Positions 35,201 through 45,465 of a DNA stretch of 64,000 bases are shown in pieces; the first letter of the stretch is position 1; each line of letters starts with the position of its first letter. This stretch comes from Massilia endophytica (GTDB lineage: Bacteria; Pseudomonadota; Gammaproteobacteria; Burkholderiales; Burkholderiaceae_D), in NCBI RefSeq assembly GCF_021165955.1, contig NZ_CP088952.1, positions 2,356,001 to 2,420,000 on the forward strand. Reading direction: 5' to 3'. The notes beneath the pieces were generated by a model. It did not search any database. It had not been told where the DNA came from and was given only the letters and a program-made list of their open reading frames with translations. Position numbers and translations under genes: made by a program.

Positions 35201-35726
35201 GTTCCTTGTACTTGGAAACGCCAGCCGCCTCTTCGAGGAAGACGCGCAGTTCCTCCGGGCGCGATTCGATGATGCGCGCGATCATGCCCTGGCCGATGAT
35301 GGCGTAGGCACGCGGGCCGAGGCCCGTGCCCAGGAAAATATCCTGGATGTCGCGCCGCCGCACCGGCTGGCCGTTGATGTAATAAGTGGAGGTGCCGTCG
35401 CGCGTCAGCGTGCGCTTGACGGCGATTTCGGCGTACTGCCCCCACTGGCCGGAAGCCTTGCCGTCATGGTTGTCGAACACCAGTTCGACCGAGGCGCGGC
35501 CCGCGGGCTTGCGGTGGGTGGAACCGTTGAAGATCACGTCCTGCATGGACTCGCCGCGCAGCTCCGAGGCCTTGGATTCGCCCAGCACCCAGCGCACGGC
35601 GTCGATGATATTGGACTTGCCGCAGCCGTTGGGACCTACCACGCCGACCAGCTGGCCCGGCACCTGGAAATTGGTGGGATCGACAAACGACTTAAATCCC
35701 GACAATTTAATGGAAGATAGACGCAC
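32199..35726 (-). CDS. smc: Chromosome segregation protein SMC
   Basis: 1175 residues from a GTG start. Walker A GPNGCGKS at 31-38, first coiled coil about 170-500, hinge about 515-660, second coiled coil to about 1010, then signature LSGGEKALTA and Walker B FCLLDEVDAPLDDAN (about 1070-1115). Forms the condensin ring that organises the chromosome. Full length with no disruption. It heads the overlapping operon smc-zipA-ligA-galU-def. Confidence 0.97.
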   Translation of the reverse strand: MRLSSIKLSGFKSFVDPTNFQVPGQLVGVVGPNGCGKSNIIDAVRWVLGESKASELRGESMQDVIFNGSTHRKPAGRASVELVFDNHDGKASGQWGQYAEIAVKRTLTRDGTSTYYINGQPVRRRDIQDIFLGTGLGPRAYAIIGQGMIARIIESRPEELRVFLEEAAGVSKYKERRRETENRLHDTRENLLRVEDILRELNSNLEKLQGQAEVATRFHQLSADQEEKQKLLWLLRKTEAQNEQARFFREMEQAQTDLEEQTAKLRHVELTLEQMRQAHFAVGDRLHQAQGHLYQTNSEIGSLEAQIKFVIESRTRLQQQLATLTAQRDQWQQQAEEYSGQIEEAEFNLEELSAKVEQARMMAEQKAELLPTLEAEWREAQNRSTESRARIMQAQQQLELESAHQRNANNILNGLATRRERLMQEKNGLSMPDSSHLSNLKMQLEEKQQALEEQTMMLDEAMEQQPKLEEERQQAQAAVQSESAANAQLEARLNALRELQERAQTQGKVTPWLQKHELNELPRLWQKIQIENGWETAMESVLRERTSALQVSNIEWAKHFFGDAPPAKLALFAPLTTAPAEAAAHGSLKPFINLLKLNDPGLRGVLQDWLHNVFLADDAAEAFMARGTLPAGGCFVTKQGHVISQSSVRFYAADAEQEGMLGRQQEIDNITKQLRAQSMLAEEARARSVRADAAVSNHSRTVAELRTKIQGLTQSVHTLQLEVVKLSEIEARFNQRSGQIEADLAEIAAQEQEQMQVKLESEEKFEQLDMELGNLQGEHEEGQTAFLLKEQRLADAREALRELERKAQEAEFAEKSGRSRIEELRRNVATATAQVQQVGESLRAGQLELETLEAGTANEGLQELLDRRTQQEKALSDARHELDQITQQLRHAEDARMQAERSLQPQRDKITEMQLKEQAARLNQEQFAQQLAEVQADEAALAEKLHPDLKASYLQGEVTRLTNAIAALGAVNLAALDELAQASERKNFLDSQNADLTEAINTLEDAIQKIDKETRDLLQDTFDRVNGHFSELFPILFGGGQAKLIMTGDEILDSGVQVMAQPPGKKNATIHLLSGGEKALTATALVFSMFRLNPAPFCLLDEVDAPLDDANTERFCRMVKRMSDQTQFLFISHNKIAMEMANQLIGVTMQEQGVSRIVAVDMEAAANFASEAQAA

Positions 35727-35813
35727 GTTGTTATCAGTTCTTCGCCCGCTCAGGCATGGTTGGAAAAGTGAATAATCATACCATTTCGCACCGCCACTCT
35801 GGCCGTTTTCGCA

Positions 35814-36437
35814 TCATATCCGGGGGCTGCGCAGGGTCCAGTTACGCTCATGGGGCTTGTCCTTGCCCGAGAGGTAAAGCGCCAGCTCGCGCATCCACTG
35901 CTCCGTAGGCACCGGCTCGGCGCGCGGCGCCAGCAGCAGCACGGGCACGCACAGGGCCGCCAGCACCCGCCCGAAGAGCGCCGGATGGTCGGCGCGGGAA
36001 AGCGCGATAAAGGCGGCCGCCACGGCAAAGCCCACGGCCCCGCCCAGCACCACCTCCGAGGCCGAATGCGCCAGCACCGGCAGGCGCGAAAAGCTGATCA
36101 GCACCGCCAGCAGCACACCGACGGCGAAGGCGCCGCGCCGCCACGCGGGCTGCGCGCGGCGGAAGGCAAGGTAGAAAGCGACCGGGAACACGGCGCAGGC
36201 GCGCATGGCGTGGCCGCTCAGGCCCGCGAACTTCACCTCGGGAATGCCCACGCCCCAGCCGATGAAGGCGACCTTGGTGGCCACCACCATCGCCATGCCC
36301 GCGCCGAACAGCAGCAGCCAGCTCAAGGTCAGGCGCCAGGACCGCCCGGCCAGCAGCCAGAGTGCGATGGCGACGCCCAGGGGGCCGGTCACGGCCAGGC
36401 TGCCCAGCACACTCAAGGCACTCCACCAACTATGCAT
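35814..36437 (-). CDS. PAP2-like membrane phosphatase
   Basis: 207 residues with five to six membrane segments. Phosphatase motif 2 is GLSGHAMRA and motif 3 SRLPVLAHSASE, i.e. SR-x5-H-xxx-E with Glu where Asp is usual; the first motif (K-x6-RP) is degenerate around TKVAFIGWGVGIPEVK. It could dephosphorylate a lipid phosphate or be a reduced-activity member. It lies 87 nt upstream of smc on the same strand and is divergent from the phosphatase gene at 36540. Confidence 0.72.
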   Translation of the reverse strand: MHSWWSALSVLGSLAVTGPLGVAIALWLLAGRSWRLTLSWLLLFGAGMAMVVATKVAFIGWGVGIPEVKFAGLSGHAMRACAVFPVAFYLAFRRAQPAWRRGAFAVGVLLAVLISFSRLPVLAHSASEVVLGGAVGFAVAAAFIALSRADHPALFGRVLAALCVPVLLLAPRAEPVPTEQWMRELALYLSGKDKPHERNWTLRSPRI

Positions 36438-36539
36438 TACTGCTTATCTCCGTATGAGCTGCCGCGCGCAGCGGACCCTATTGAACCACAGGAAGGGGTT
36501 ATACTACAGAACATTTCAATTAGGCAACATATCGGAATT

Positions 36540-37016
36540 ATGAGCGAACGCAAGACTTCGGTGCTCTTCGTCTGCATGGGCAATATCTGCCGCTCGCCCA
36601 CGGCCGAAGGCGTATTCCGCCAGCGCGCGCAGGCGGCGGGGCTGGACCTGCATATCGATTCGGCGGGCACGCATGGCTACCACATCGGCGACCCGCCGGA
36701 CGGGCGTTCGGCGCGCCATGCCGCCCAGCGCGGCTACGACCTTTCGCCCCTGCGCGCTCGCCAGGTGGCCGAGGCGGACTTCGAACGCTTCGACCACGTG
36801 CTGGCCATGGACCACGACAACCTGGCCATGCTGCGGCGGTCCTGCCCGCCCCAGCACCGGCACAAGCTCAAGCTCTTCATGGAATATGCGTCGCGCTCGG
36901 GGTCGGACGTGGTGCCCGATCCCTATTACGGCGGCGCCCAGGGCTTCGATCTGGTGCTGGACTACATCGAAGATGCGGCGGACGGGCTGATTTCTTCATT
37001 GGCCGCCAGGGCCTGA
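36540..37016 (+). CDS. Low-molecular-weight protein-tyrosine phosphatase
   Basis: 158 residues. The P-loop CMGNICRSPTAEGVF (Cys 12, Arg 18) and the general-acid loop DVVPDPYYGG (Asp) define the family. In bacteria these often dephosphorylate tyrosine kinases of capsule or exopolysaccharide synthesis, but no such kinase is nearby, so a more general role is likely. TTGAAC (36481-36486) and TACAGA (36505-36510) 18 nt apart may be its promoter. Its last 55 nt overlap, antisense, the end of the DUF1631 gene. Confidence 0.93.
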   Translation: MSERKTSVLFVCMGNICRSPTAEGVFRQRAQAAGLDLHIDSAGTHGYHIGDPPDGRSARHAAQRGYDLSPLRARQVAEADFERFDHVLAMDHDNLAMLRRSCPPQHRHKLKLFMEYASRSGSDVVPDPYYGGAQGFDLVLDYIEDAADGLISSLAARA

Positions 37017-39316
37017 ACCAGGGCGCGGCTCACCACGCCCTCGTTCTCCGCCACGCGCACGCCGCCTTCCGCGAAGCGGCGCGCCAGCTCCTCGCCCGAC
37101 AGGGTGAACGCCTCTTCCCGCGTGCGGCTCGAGAAGATGAAGAGCGTGCGCTGGGGGCTGGCCCAGGCCAGCTTCACCTTGCGCGCCTCACCCTCTTCCT
37201 GGTCGAATTCGAGCCACATGCCGCGCGCCAGGCCGTCCACGGCCTCCTGTCCGCCCTGCGGCTCCGCTTCGGCGGGGCGCGCCTTCAGTTCCTCGCGCCG
37301 CTCGGCCGCCTTCTGCGCGGCCTGCATGGACAGCTCCAGCTGGCGCTCGGGCGCCAGTTCCACCGGCGCGCGCACGATGGAGGCGTGGCAGTCCGCCAGC
37401 TCGGCGAAGAAGCGCAGCCGGTCCTCGGACTGCCACTTGATCGCATCCAGCCACTGGTTCAAACGCGTGAGCAGGCCTGGCAGCTTGCCGATCAGCTGCT
37501 TGCGCTGCTCGGGCGTGATCTTGGGTTTCACGCTCCAGATCAGATCATCCATCGTTTCCGTGGCGTTGCGGATGGCGCCCGGCTTTGCCTCTTCCACCGT
37601 ATAGGCCAGCGTGAGCACGGAAGTCCACTGGTTCTCCAGGAACGTTTCGATCACGGCGACCACCTCGCCGGTGCCGATGCGCAGCGCCACCGCATCCTTC
37701 GCATTGCGTTCGGCCGTCAGGCGCCTCTCCTCCTTCAGCGCGGCGGCAATGGGCTCGGCAATGGCCTTGTCCGCCGCCTGCTCGTCTTGCCGGATGGACT
37801 GCTCCAGCTCATCGACGGCCTGGGAAAAGGTCTGGAGCTCCTGCTGCGGATCGCGGCCGATGCGCTCCACGGAACGCTGCATCGCCTGGTAGACGGGATC
37901 GGCCTTGTCCCGGCGCTGTTCCCAGCCCATCTTCGACAGCAGCTCGATCAGGCGGCGGGCCGGGTGCGCTTCCTGGAAGAAGAAATCCTTGTCCGCCAGC
38001 GCGGCCTTCAGCACGGGGATCTGCAGCAGCAGCACCAGCTCGCGGATTTCGCGGGCAATGTCCTGGTCGCGGAACACGGTCTCGAAAACGGCGGTGAGCA
38101 GGTCGATGGTGCTTTCGTCCGCATGCGAGAGCGTGCCGCGCGGCGCGCCCTGCTTGATGGTGGGCAGGTAGATGACGTTGTGCGGCGTGGCCTCGGGCTC
38201 GGGCGGCGGCGCCGATTTCTGCAGCCAGGCGAGCCAGGACATCAGGCGTTCGCGTTCGGCGGCGGGATCGGCCGCAGGCGCGGGCGATGCCGCATCGGGC
38301 CGGGCTGCGGCCCAGGCCTGGTGCGCGGCGCTGAACCAGGCGGGAACCTGCGGCGCCGCCTGCGGCGTGCCCGGAACGGCGCCCTGCTGCGCGGCGGCGC
38401 GCGCGAACGGCGATGTGTAGGCCTTGCTGCGCGCCGCGGCGGACCATGGCGGAGGCGGCGCGTTCGGGTCGGAAGGCCCCAGCGCATGCGCCGGGAGGCT
38501 CAGGTCGACATCGGCCAGCGGATCGGCCGCCGCGCTGCCGCCCCGCCCGAACAGCTGGCGCAGCTGCACGGCGAGCGCTTCGTCCTGCTGGCGTTTGCGG
38601 CCGCCCGATGCATCGTGCGAGTCGGCGCGGCGCACGCGGGCGCCCGCAGCGTCGCCGGGCAGGAAACCCTTGCGCTGCAAGGCCAGGTTCAGCGCCTCGT
38701 ACAGCGGCCCCAGTTCCACCATGGCGCCAGGGCGCAGCATGGGCAGCAGCAGGCCGGCCGCTTCAGCCTCGGGATTGAACGCGGCCCACGCTTCCTGCAG
38801 GGCGCCGATGAAGACCTCGGGCCGGAAGGGGTTCTGTCCGGCGCGCAGGATCTCGCGCTGCATCATGAAGGCCAGGCGCACGTTCAGCGTGGCCAGCGCA
38901 TCGGAGTATTTCGCGTCGAAGGGCTTGCATACCGTGGAGAGCGTGAGCTTCTCGTCCATCACTTCGTAGGGCACCAGCTCCAGCGCATCCGGCGGCGCGG
39001 CGCGCGCGGGCTTGGGGCCGAGCTGCGCAAACTCCATGCGCAGCGCCTTCTCCAGGGCCGTGGAGGCCAGGTGAAGGAAGGCGAACTGGCGGTTGCGCAG
39101 CAGGTTGCCGGCGCGCAGGCGAAGCTGCAGCAGGCCGATGTCGCCATCCATGTTGGCGCTGTCCACCAGTGCGCCCGCGAGCTGGGTGGCGAAGGCGTTG
39201 AAATGGTCGTTGAAATGGCCCGTGGCGGTGGCGATCAGGCTCTCCAGCAGGGCGTGGCGCGGCGACACGGCCGCACGGGCCGCTGTGGAGAGAGTGGGGA
39301 CTGCTTGCGTGGTCAT
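36962..39316 (-). CDS. DUF1631 family protein
   Basis: 784 residues from the ATG at 39316 (MTTQAVPTLS). A cytosolic protein without signal or membrane segment, mostly helical, with a low-complexity proline/alanine region at about 270-370. It belongs to the DUF1631 family found mainly in Beta- and Gammaproteobacteria; near residue 745 a short beta segment (LAWASPQRTLFIFSSRTRE) resembles the C-terminal part of the family. Function unknown. It ends inside the convergent phosphatase gene (55-nt tail overlap). Confidence 0.82.
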   Translation of the reverse strand: MTTQAVPTLSTAARAAVSPRHALLESLIATATGHFNDHFNAFATQLAGALVDSANMDGDIGLLQLRLRAGNLLRNRQFAFLHLASTALEKALRMEFAQLGPKPARAAPPDALELVPYEVMDEKLTLSTVCKPFDAKYSDALATLNVRLAFMMQREILRAGQNPFRPEVFIGALQEAWAAFNPEAEAAGLLLPMLRPGAMVELGPLYEALNLALQRKGFLPGDAAGARVRRADSHDASGGRKRQQDEALAVQLRQLFGRGGSAAADPLADVDLSLPAHALGPSDPNAPPPPWSAAARSKAYTSPFARAAAQQGAVPGTPQAAPQVPAWFSAAHQAWAAARPDAASPAPAADPAAERERLMSWLAWLQKSAPPPEPEATPHNVIYLPTIKQGAPRGTLSHADESTIDLLTAVFETVFRDQDIAREIRELVLLLQIPVLKAALADKDFFFQEAHPARRLIELLSKMGWEQRRDKADPVYQAMQRSVERIGRDPQQELQTFSQAVDELEQSIRQDEQAADKAIAEPIAAALKEERRLTAERNAKDAVALRIGTGEVVAVIETFLENQWTSVLTLAYTVEEAKPGAIRNATETMDDLIWSVKPKITPEQRKQLIGKLPGLLTRLNQWLDAIKWQSEDRLRFFAELADCHASIVRAPVELAPERQLELSMQAAQKAAERREELKARPAEAEPQGGQEAVDGLARGMWLEFDQEEGEARKVKLAWASPQRTLFIFSSRTREEAFTLSGEELARRFAEGGVRVAENEGVVSRALVQALAANEEISPSAASSM

Positions 39317-39648
39317 TGCCGGATTCGGGATGCACTGGATGCCTCTCCCCATTCTGGCAGATCATTTCCACATGGCAATAGAAATGTAGAAACTTTTCGG
39401 CAAAATGTTGGAATTTGTCGAAAAATTGTCAACTCGCTTCTCATCAATGGAAGAAGCCAGCAAGGTTTTATCCTACATTGGTTGGCGGTCCATTCCGATA
39501 CTACTGCCTTGGTCAAAACCGCATCATTTCGCTACCGGAAACGCATCTGCGAAACGGTTGAGCGATCAATACACCGGCCGCTGAACCGCTTCACAGCGGC
39601 GCTTCTCGGAGAGCAATATTTTAACATTCTTTCTGAAAGGAAATTAAA
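39317..39648. other. Gene-free divergent promoter region
   Basis: 332 nt, AT-richer than its surroundings, between the DUF1631 start and the small basic protein. On the minus strand TTGACA (39432-39427) with AACATT 17 nt further on could drive DUF1631. For the plus-strand gene only the Shine-Dalgarno GAAAGGAAAT is obvious. No open reading frame of note and no RNA motif were recognised. Confidence 0.5.
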
Positions 39649-39837
39649 ATGGCCTCGAATCAGCGTGGTGGCAACAAGCAGGGTTCTTCTTCCGGCAGCT
39701 CGAAGCAGTCGGGCAACCAGGGTTCGCGCTCCGGCGGCACCCAGGGCGGCACCCACGAGCAGCATGTGGAAGCTGGCCGTCAGAGCCACAAGAACGACAG
39801 CAAGAAATCGTCGGGATCGCGTGGCGGCAACCGTTAA
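39649..39837 (+). CDS. Small low-complexity stress-type protein
   Basis: 62 residues, about half Gly, Ser and Gln, highly basic, with no hydrophobic segment. THEQHVEAGRQSHKND vaguely recalls the KGG repeat of small general stress proteins (YciG/GsiB-like), though the KGG triplet is missing. AGGAAA precedes the ATG closely. Probably an intrinsically disordered, abundant stress or stationary-phase protein; the assignment is by composition only. Confidence 0.6.
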   Translation: MASNQRGGNKQGSSSGSSKQSGNQGSRSGGTQGGTHEQHVEAGRQSHKNDSKKSSGSRGGNR

Positions 39838-39853
39838 AGCTGCCAAAAACAGA

Positions 39854-39975
39854 GGGGACGGACCCTGCACAGGGTCTGTCCCCGGTAACCCGGTCGGCCA
39901 CCGCGCATAGTCAGCGGACTGTGTTCGGTGGCGGACTCGGCTTTCGGGGACAGACCCCATTCGGGGTCTGTCCCC
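39854..39975. repeat. Pair of GGGGACAGACCC-type hairpins
   Basis: Two palindromes of the same family flank a 62-nt spacer. The first (39854-39866/39871-39883) has 13-nt arms with one G-T mismatch and a GCAC loop. The second (39946-39958/39963-39975) has perfect 13-nt arms GGGGACAGACCCC with an ATTC loop. They lie between the small basic protein and the convergent ClpP-like gene and may act as bidirectional terminators or as dispersed REP-type elements; T-runs are absent. Confidence 0.7.
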
Positions 39976-39982
39976 TCTGCTA

Positions 39983-40543
39983 TCAGATATTCGTGACGCG
40001 CTTGCCTTTCGGGGGCTTGAAGTCCGTCACATCCTGCACCAGCCCCACCTTGTGCGCTTCGCGCGCGGTGAGGTGCAGGTCGGAATAGGCGTGCACGGCC
40101 CAGTGCTCATCGGCGAGGGTAAGGTGTTCGCGCAGGATCGATTCGGTGCGCGCATCGTCGGCCTGCAGGCCTTCGACGATGATGCGCAGCGCATCGGGCC
40201 GCGCCCCGGAAGGCGCGCTGGCATGCGACTTGTGGACCATGAAGCGAGCCGTTTCGCTGGCATAGCGCTCATCGCCGGAGAGGAAGAGAATGACCGCGAT
40301 CGACGCCACCGCCCCGCCGTTGTACATCACGATCTTGATCGGCAGGTTGCGCAGGTAGTTGTACAGGCACAGGCCATCGCTCACATAGCCGCCATTCGAC
40401 TGCAGCAGGATGTGCGCGGTCTCCACGCCGTCTTCCGTCATGTCCGCCACGGCGTCGAACACGCGGTGCACCATATCGCTGTTCACGTCGCCGGACAATG
40501 TATACCAGGCCGCCCCGTTCAGTTTATGTTTATCTTCGCTCAT
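39983..40543 (-). CDS. ClpP-like serine protease
   Basis: 186 residues from the ATG at 40543 (GAGGG Shine-Dalgarno). ClpP/crotonase fold: LLQSNGGYVSDGLCLYNYL corresponds to the GG-V oxyanion region, Ser 81 sits in GGAVASIAVILFLSG, His 104 in FMVHKSHAS and Asp 155 in YSDLHLTAREAHKVGLVQDV. All three catalytic positions are kept, but the sequence diverges from housekeeping ClpP and no clpX/clpA is adjacent. Possibly an accessory ClpP or a peptidase of its own; cytosolic. Confidence 0.8.
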   Translation of the reverse strand: MSEDKHKLNGAAWYTLSGDVNSDMVHRVFDAVADMTEDGVETAHILLQSNGGYVSDGLCLYNYLRNLPIKIVMYNGGAVASIAVILFLSGDERYASETARFMVHKSHASAPSGARPDALRIIVEGLQADDARTESILREHLTLADEHWAVHAYSDLHLTAREAHKVGLVQDVTDFKPPKGKRVTNI

Positions 40544-40631
40544 GGTTGTTACCCTCAAAATAGAGGGCTTCATTCTAGCGCAGGCAAGGTTTTCGGGCCG
40601 CACGGTCGCGAGGGCGGCGGACGGGGCAAGA

Positions 40632-40660
40632 TTGACACGAATGCCCTTCTGGCATATATT
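40632..40660 (+). promoter_or_regulatory. Sigma-70 promoter of the glycine cleavage operon
   Basis: Consensus TTGACA (40632-40637), a 17-nt spacer and TATATT (40655-40660). The predicted start is just at the first stem of the glycine riboswitch, so the whole riboswitch is the leader of gcvT mRNA. Confidence 0.88.
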
Positions 40661-40670
40661 CCGCACTCTT

Positions 40671-40862
40671 GACCGGGAGAGCGCCGCGCCATGCGGCCGC
40701 CGAAGGGGCACCACCCAAAAACTCTCAGGCAAAAGGACTGGTCAGGGGTCCGCAGCGCTCGGCGCGCGGTCCGAAACTCTGGAGAGCGGCTGCGTCGCAG
40801 CCCACCGAAGGGGCGTGCGGGATCTTCCCGTTATCTCTCAGGTACCAAGGACAGAGGGGTCG
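40671..40862 (+). ncRNA. Tandem glycine riboswitch
   Basis: Two glycine aptamers in series. Aptamer 1 (40671-40743) is closed by GACC/GGTC and has GGGAGAGC, GCCGCCGAAGGGGCACCACCC and CTCTCAGGCAAAAGGAC. Aptamer 2 (about 40776-40857) is closed by CTCT/AGAG and has GGAGAGCGG, CCACCGAAGGGGC and TCTCTCAGGTACCAAGGAC. They are joined by a 32-nt linker. The expression platform lies in 40863-40940, up to the GAGGTAG Shine-Dalgarno of gcvT. Such switches turn on glycine cleavage when glycine is abundant. Confidence 0.95.
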
Positions 40863-40940
40863 GCGATCATTGTGGAAAAGGCTGTGTCAGCTTCTCCGTG
40901 CATGTTCTGTTAACCCCAACTCTTTCGGACCGAGGTAGTC

Positions 40941-42050
40941 ATGACGCTCAAAGCCACTCCACTCAACAACGCCCACCGCGCCCTCGGCGCCCGCATGGTC
41001 GATTTCGGCGGCTGGGACATGCCCGTCAATTACGGCTCGCAGATCGAAGAGCACCACACCGTGCGCAGCGACGCGGGCATGTTCGACGTGGCCCACATGT
41101 GCGTGGTCGACATCAAGGGCGACGACGTGCGCGGCTTCCTGCGCCACCTGCTCGCCAATAACGTGGACAAGCTGCAGGTGAGCGGCAAGGCGCTCTACTC
41201 CTGCATGCTGAATCCGGAAGGCGGCGTGATCGACGACCTGATCGTCTACTTCATCAACGAAAACTGGTTCCGCCTCGTGGTCAACGCCGGCACGGCCGAG
41301 AAGGACGTGGCCTGGATGCAGAGCCAGAACAAGACGGGCCTGACCATCACCCAGCGCCGCGACGGCGCCGGCGCCATGGCCCTCATCGCCGTGCAGGGCC
41401 CGAACGCCCGCGCCAAGGTGTGGGAAGTGCTGCCGCAGGCGAAGGAAGCCACGGCCGAGATGAAGCCCTTCAATGTCGCGCTGGTGCCCGGCACCGCCTT
41501 CGGCGAAGCCATGGTGGCCCGCACCGGCTACACCGGCGAAGACGGCTTCGAGATCGGCGTGTCGGCTGACCAGGCCGAAGCCCTGTGGAACGCGCTCGCC
41601 GCGGCGGGCGTGAAGCCGGCCGGCCTGGGCGCGCGCGACACCCTGCGCCTGGAAGCGGGCATGAACCTCTACGGCCAGGACATGGACGAATCCGTGAACC
41701 CGCTGGACGCAGGCCTGGCCTGGACCATCGACCTGGTGAGCGAACGTGACTTCATCGGCAAGGCGGCCCTGCAGGCCAAGGGCCAGAACGCCCAGTTCGT
41801 GGGCCTGATCCTGCGCGAAAAAGGCGGCGTGCTGCGCGCCCACCAGAAAGTCATCGCCGCCAGCGGCGAAACGGGCGAGATCACCAGCGGCACCTTCAGC
41901 CCCACCATGCAGCAGGCCATCGCCCTGGCGCGCGTGCCGATGGGCGTGCAGATCGGCGACACCGTGCACGTGGAAATCCGCGACAAGAAGCTGGCCGCCA
42001 CGGTGGTGAAGCTGCCCTTCGTGCGTAACGGTAAAATCCTCGCTGCCTGA
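40941..42050 (+). CDS. gcvT: Glycine cleavage T-protein (aminomethyltransferase)
   Basis: 369 residues. Transfers the methylene group from the H-protein arm to tetrahydrofolate. LGARMVDFGGWDMPVNYGSQIEEHHTVR and the RTGYTGEDGFEI folate-site stretch are characteristic, as is GLGARDTLRLEAGMNLYGQD. First gene after the tandem riboswitch; gcvH follows after 36 nt. Confidence 0.97.
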   Translation: MTLKATPLNNAHRALGARMVDFGGWDMPVNYGSQIEEHHTVRSDAGMFDVAHMCVVDIKGDDVRGFLRHLLANNVDKLQVSGKALYSCMLNPEGGVIDDLIVYFINENWFRLVVNAGTAEKDVAWMQSQNKTGLTITQRRDGAGAMALIAVQGPNARAKVWEVLPQAKEATAEMKPFNVALVPGTAFGEAMVARTGYTGEDGFEIGVSADQAEALWNALAAAGVKPAGLGARDTLRLEAGMNLYGQDMDESVNPLDAGLAWTIDLVSERDFIGKAALQAKGQNAQFVGLILREKGGVLRAHQKVIAASGETGEITSGTFSPTMQQAIALARVPMGVQIGDTVHVEIRDKKLAATVVKLPFVRNGKILAA

Positions 42051-42086
42051 CCCCAATACCCACACCAACCAAAACTGGAGCCACAC

Positions 42087-42467
42087 ATGAACATTCCTGC
42101 AGAGCTGAAGTACACCGAGTCCCACGAGTGGGTGCGCAAAGAGGACGACGGCACCGTGACCGTGGGTATCACCGAATTCGCGCAGGACGCGCTGGGCGAC
42201 ATCGTGTTCGTGGAACTGCCTAAAGTGGGCGCCACCTACACCGCCGGCGACGACGCCGCCGTGGTGGAATCGGTGAAGGCCGCTTCCGACATCTACGCTC
42301 CCGTGTCGGGCGAAGTGGTGGCCGTGAACGACGCCGTGACCGCCGCCCCCGAGTCGATCAACTCCGACGCCTACGGCTCCTGGCTCTTCAAGATCAAGCC
42401 GAGCGACGCTTCCGCCATCGACGGCCTGCTCGACGCGGCAGCCTACGGCAAGAGCACCCAAGGCTAA
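42087..42467 (+). CDS. gcvH: Glycine cleavage H-protein
   Basis: 126 residues. Carries the lipoyl arm on Lys 64 in VVESVKAASDIYAPVSGEV. The arm shuttles the aminomethyl group between P, T and L proteins. Full family length, with ESHEWVRKEDDG near the N-terminus. It sits between gcvT and gcvP; a hairpin follows it. Confidence 0.97.
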   Translation: MNIPAELKYTESHEWVRKEDDGTVTVGITEFAQDALGDIVFVELPKVGATYTAGDDAAVVESVKAASDIYAPVSGEVVAVNDAVTAAPESINSDAYGSWLFKIKPSDASAIDGLLDAAAYGKSTQG

Positions 42468-42480
42468 ACAACGCATGACC

Positions 42481-42511
42481 AGGGCCGGCTTCTGCCGGCC
42501 CTTCCCTTTTC
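42481..42511 (+). terminator. Stem-loop between gcvH and gcvP
   Basis: GGGCCGGC-TTCT-GCCGGCCC followed by TTCCCTTTT. The T-run is interrupted, so it probably works as a partial terminator or an mRNA-stabilising end that leaves more gcvTH than gcvP transcript. Confidence 0.5.
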
Positions 42512-42533
42512 CGGCCCCAAGAGATTTCATCAC

Positions 42534-45428
<2,895 letters not shown>

Positions 45429-45435
45429 GCGCAAA

Positions 45436-45464
45436 AAGGGGCGGCCCGGGGCCGCCCTTTTTTC
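45436..45464. terminator. Bidirectional terminator after gcvP
   Basis: GGGCGGCC/GGCCGCCC stem with A-run on the left and TTTTTT on the right. It can end gcvP transcripts on the plus strand and, from the other side, transcripts of the convergent gene at 45466. Confidence 0.85.
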
Positions 45465-45465
45465 T

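Noticed and set aside
32208..35720. 1170-codon open frame antisense to smc
   Set aside because: Mirror of the smc coding frame, dominated by Leu/Arg/Gln runs and without any recognisable domain.
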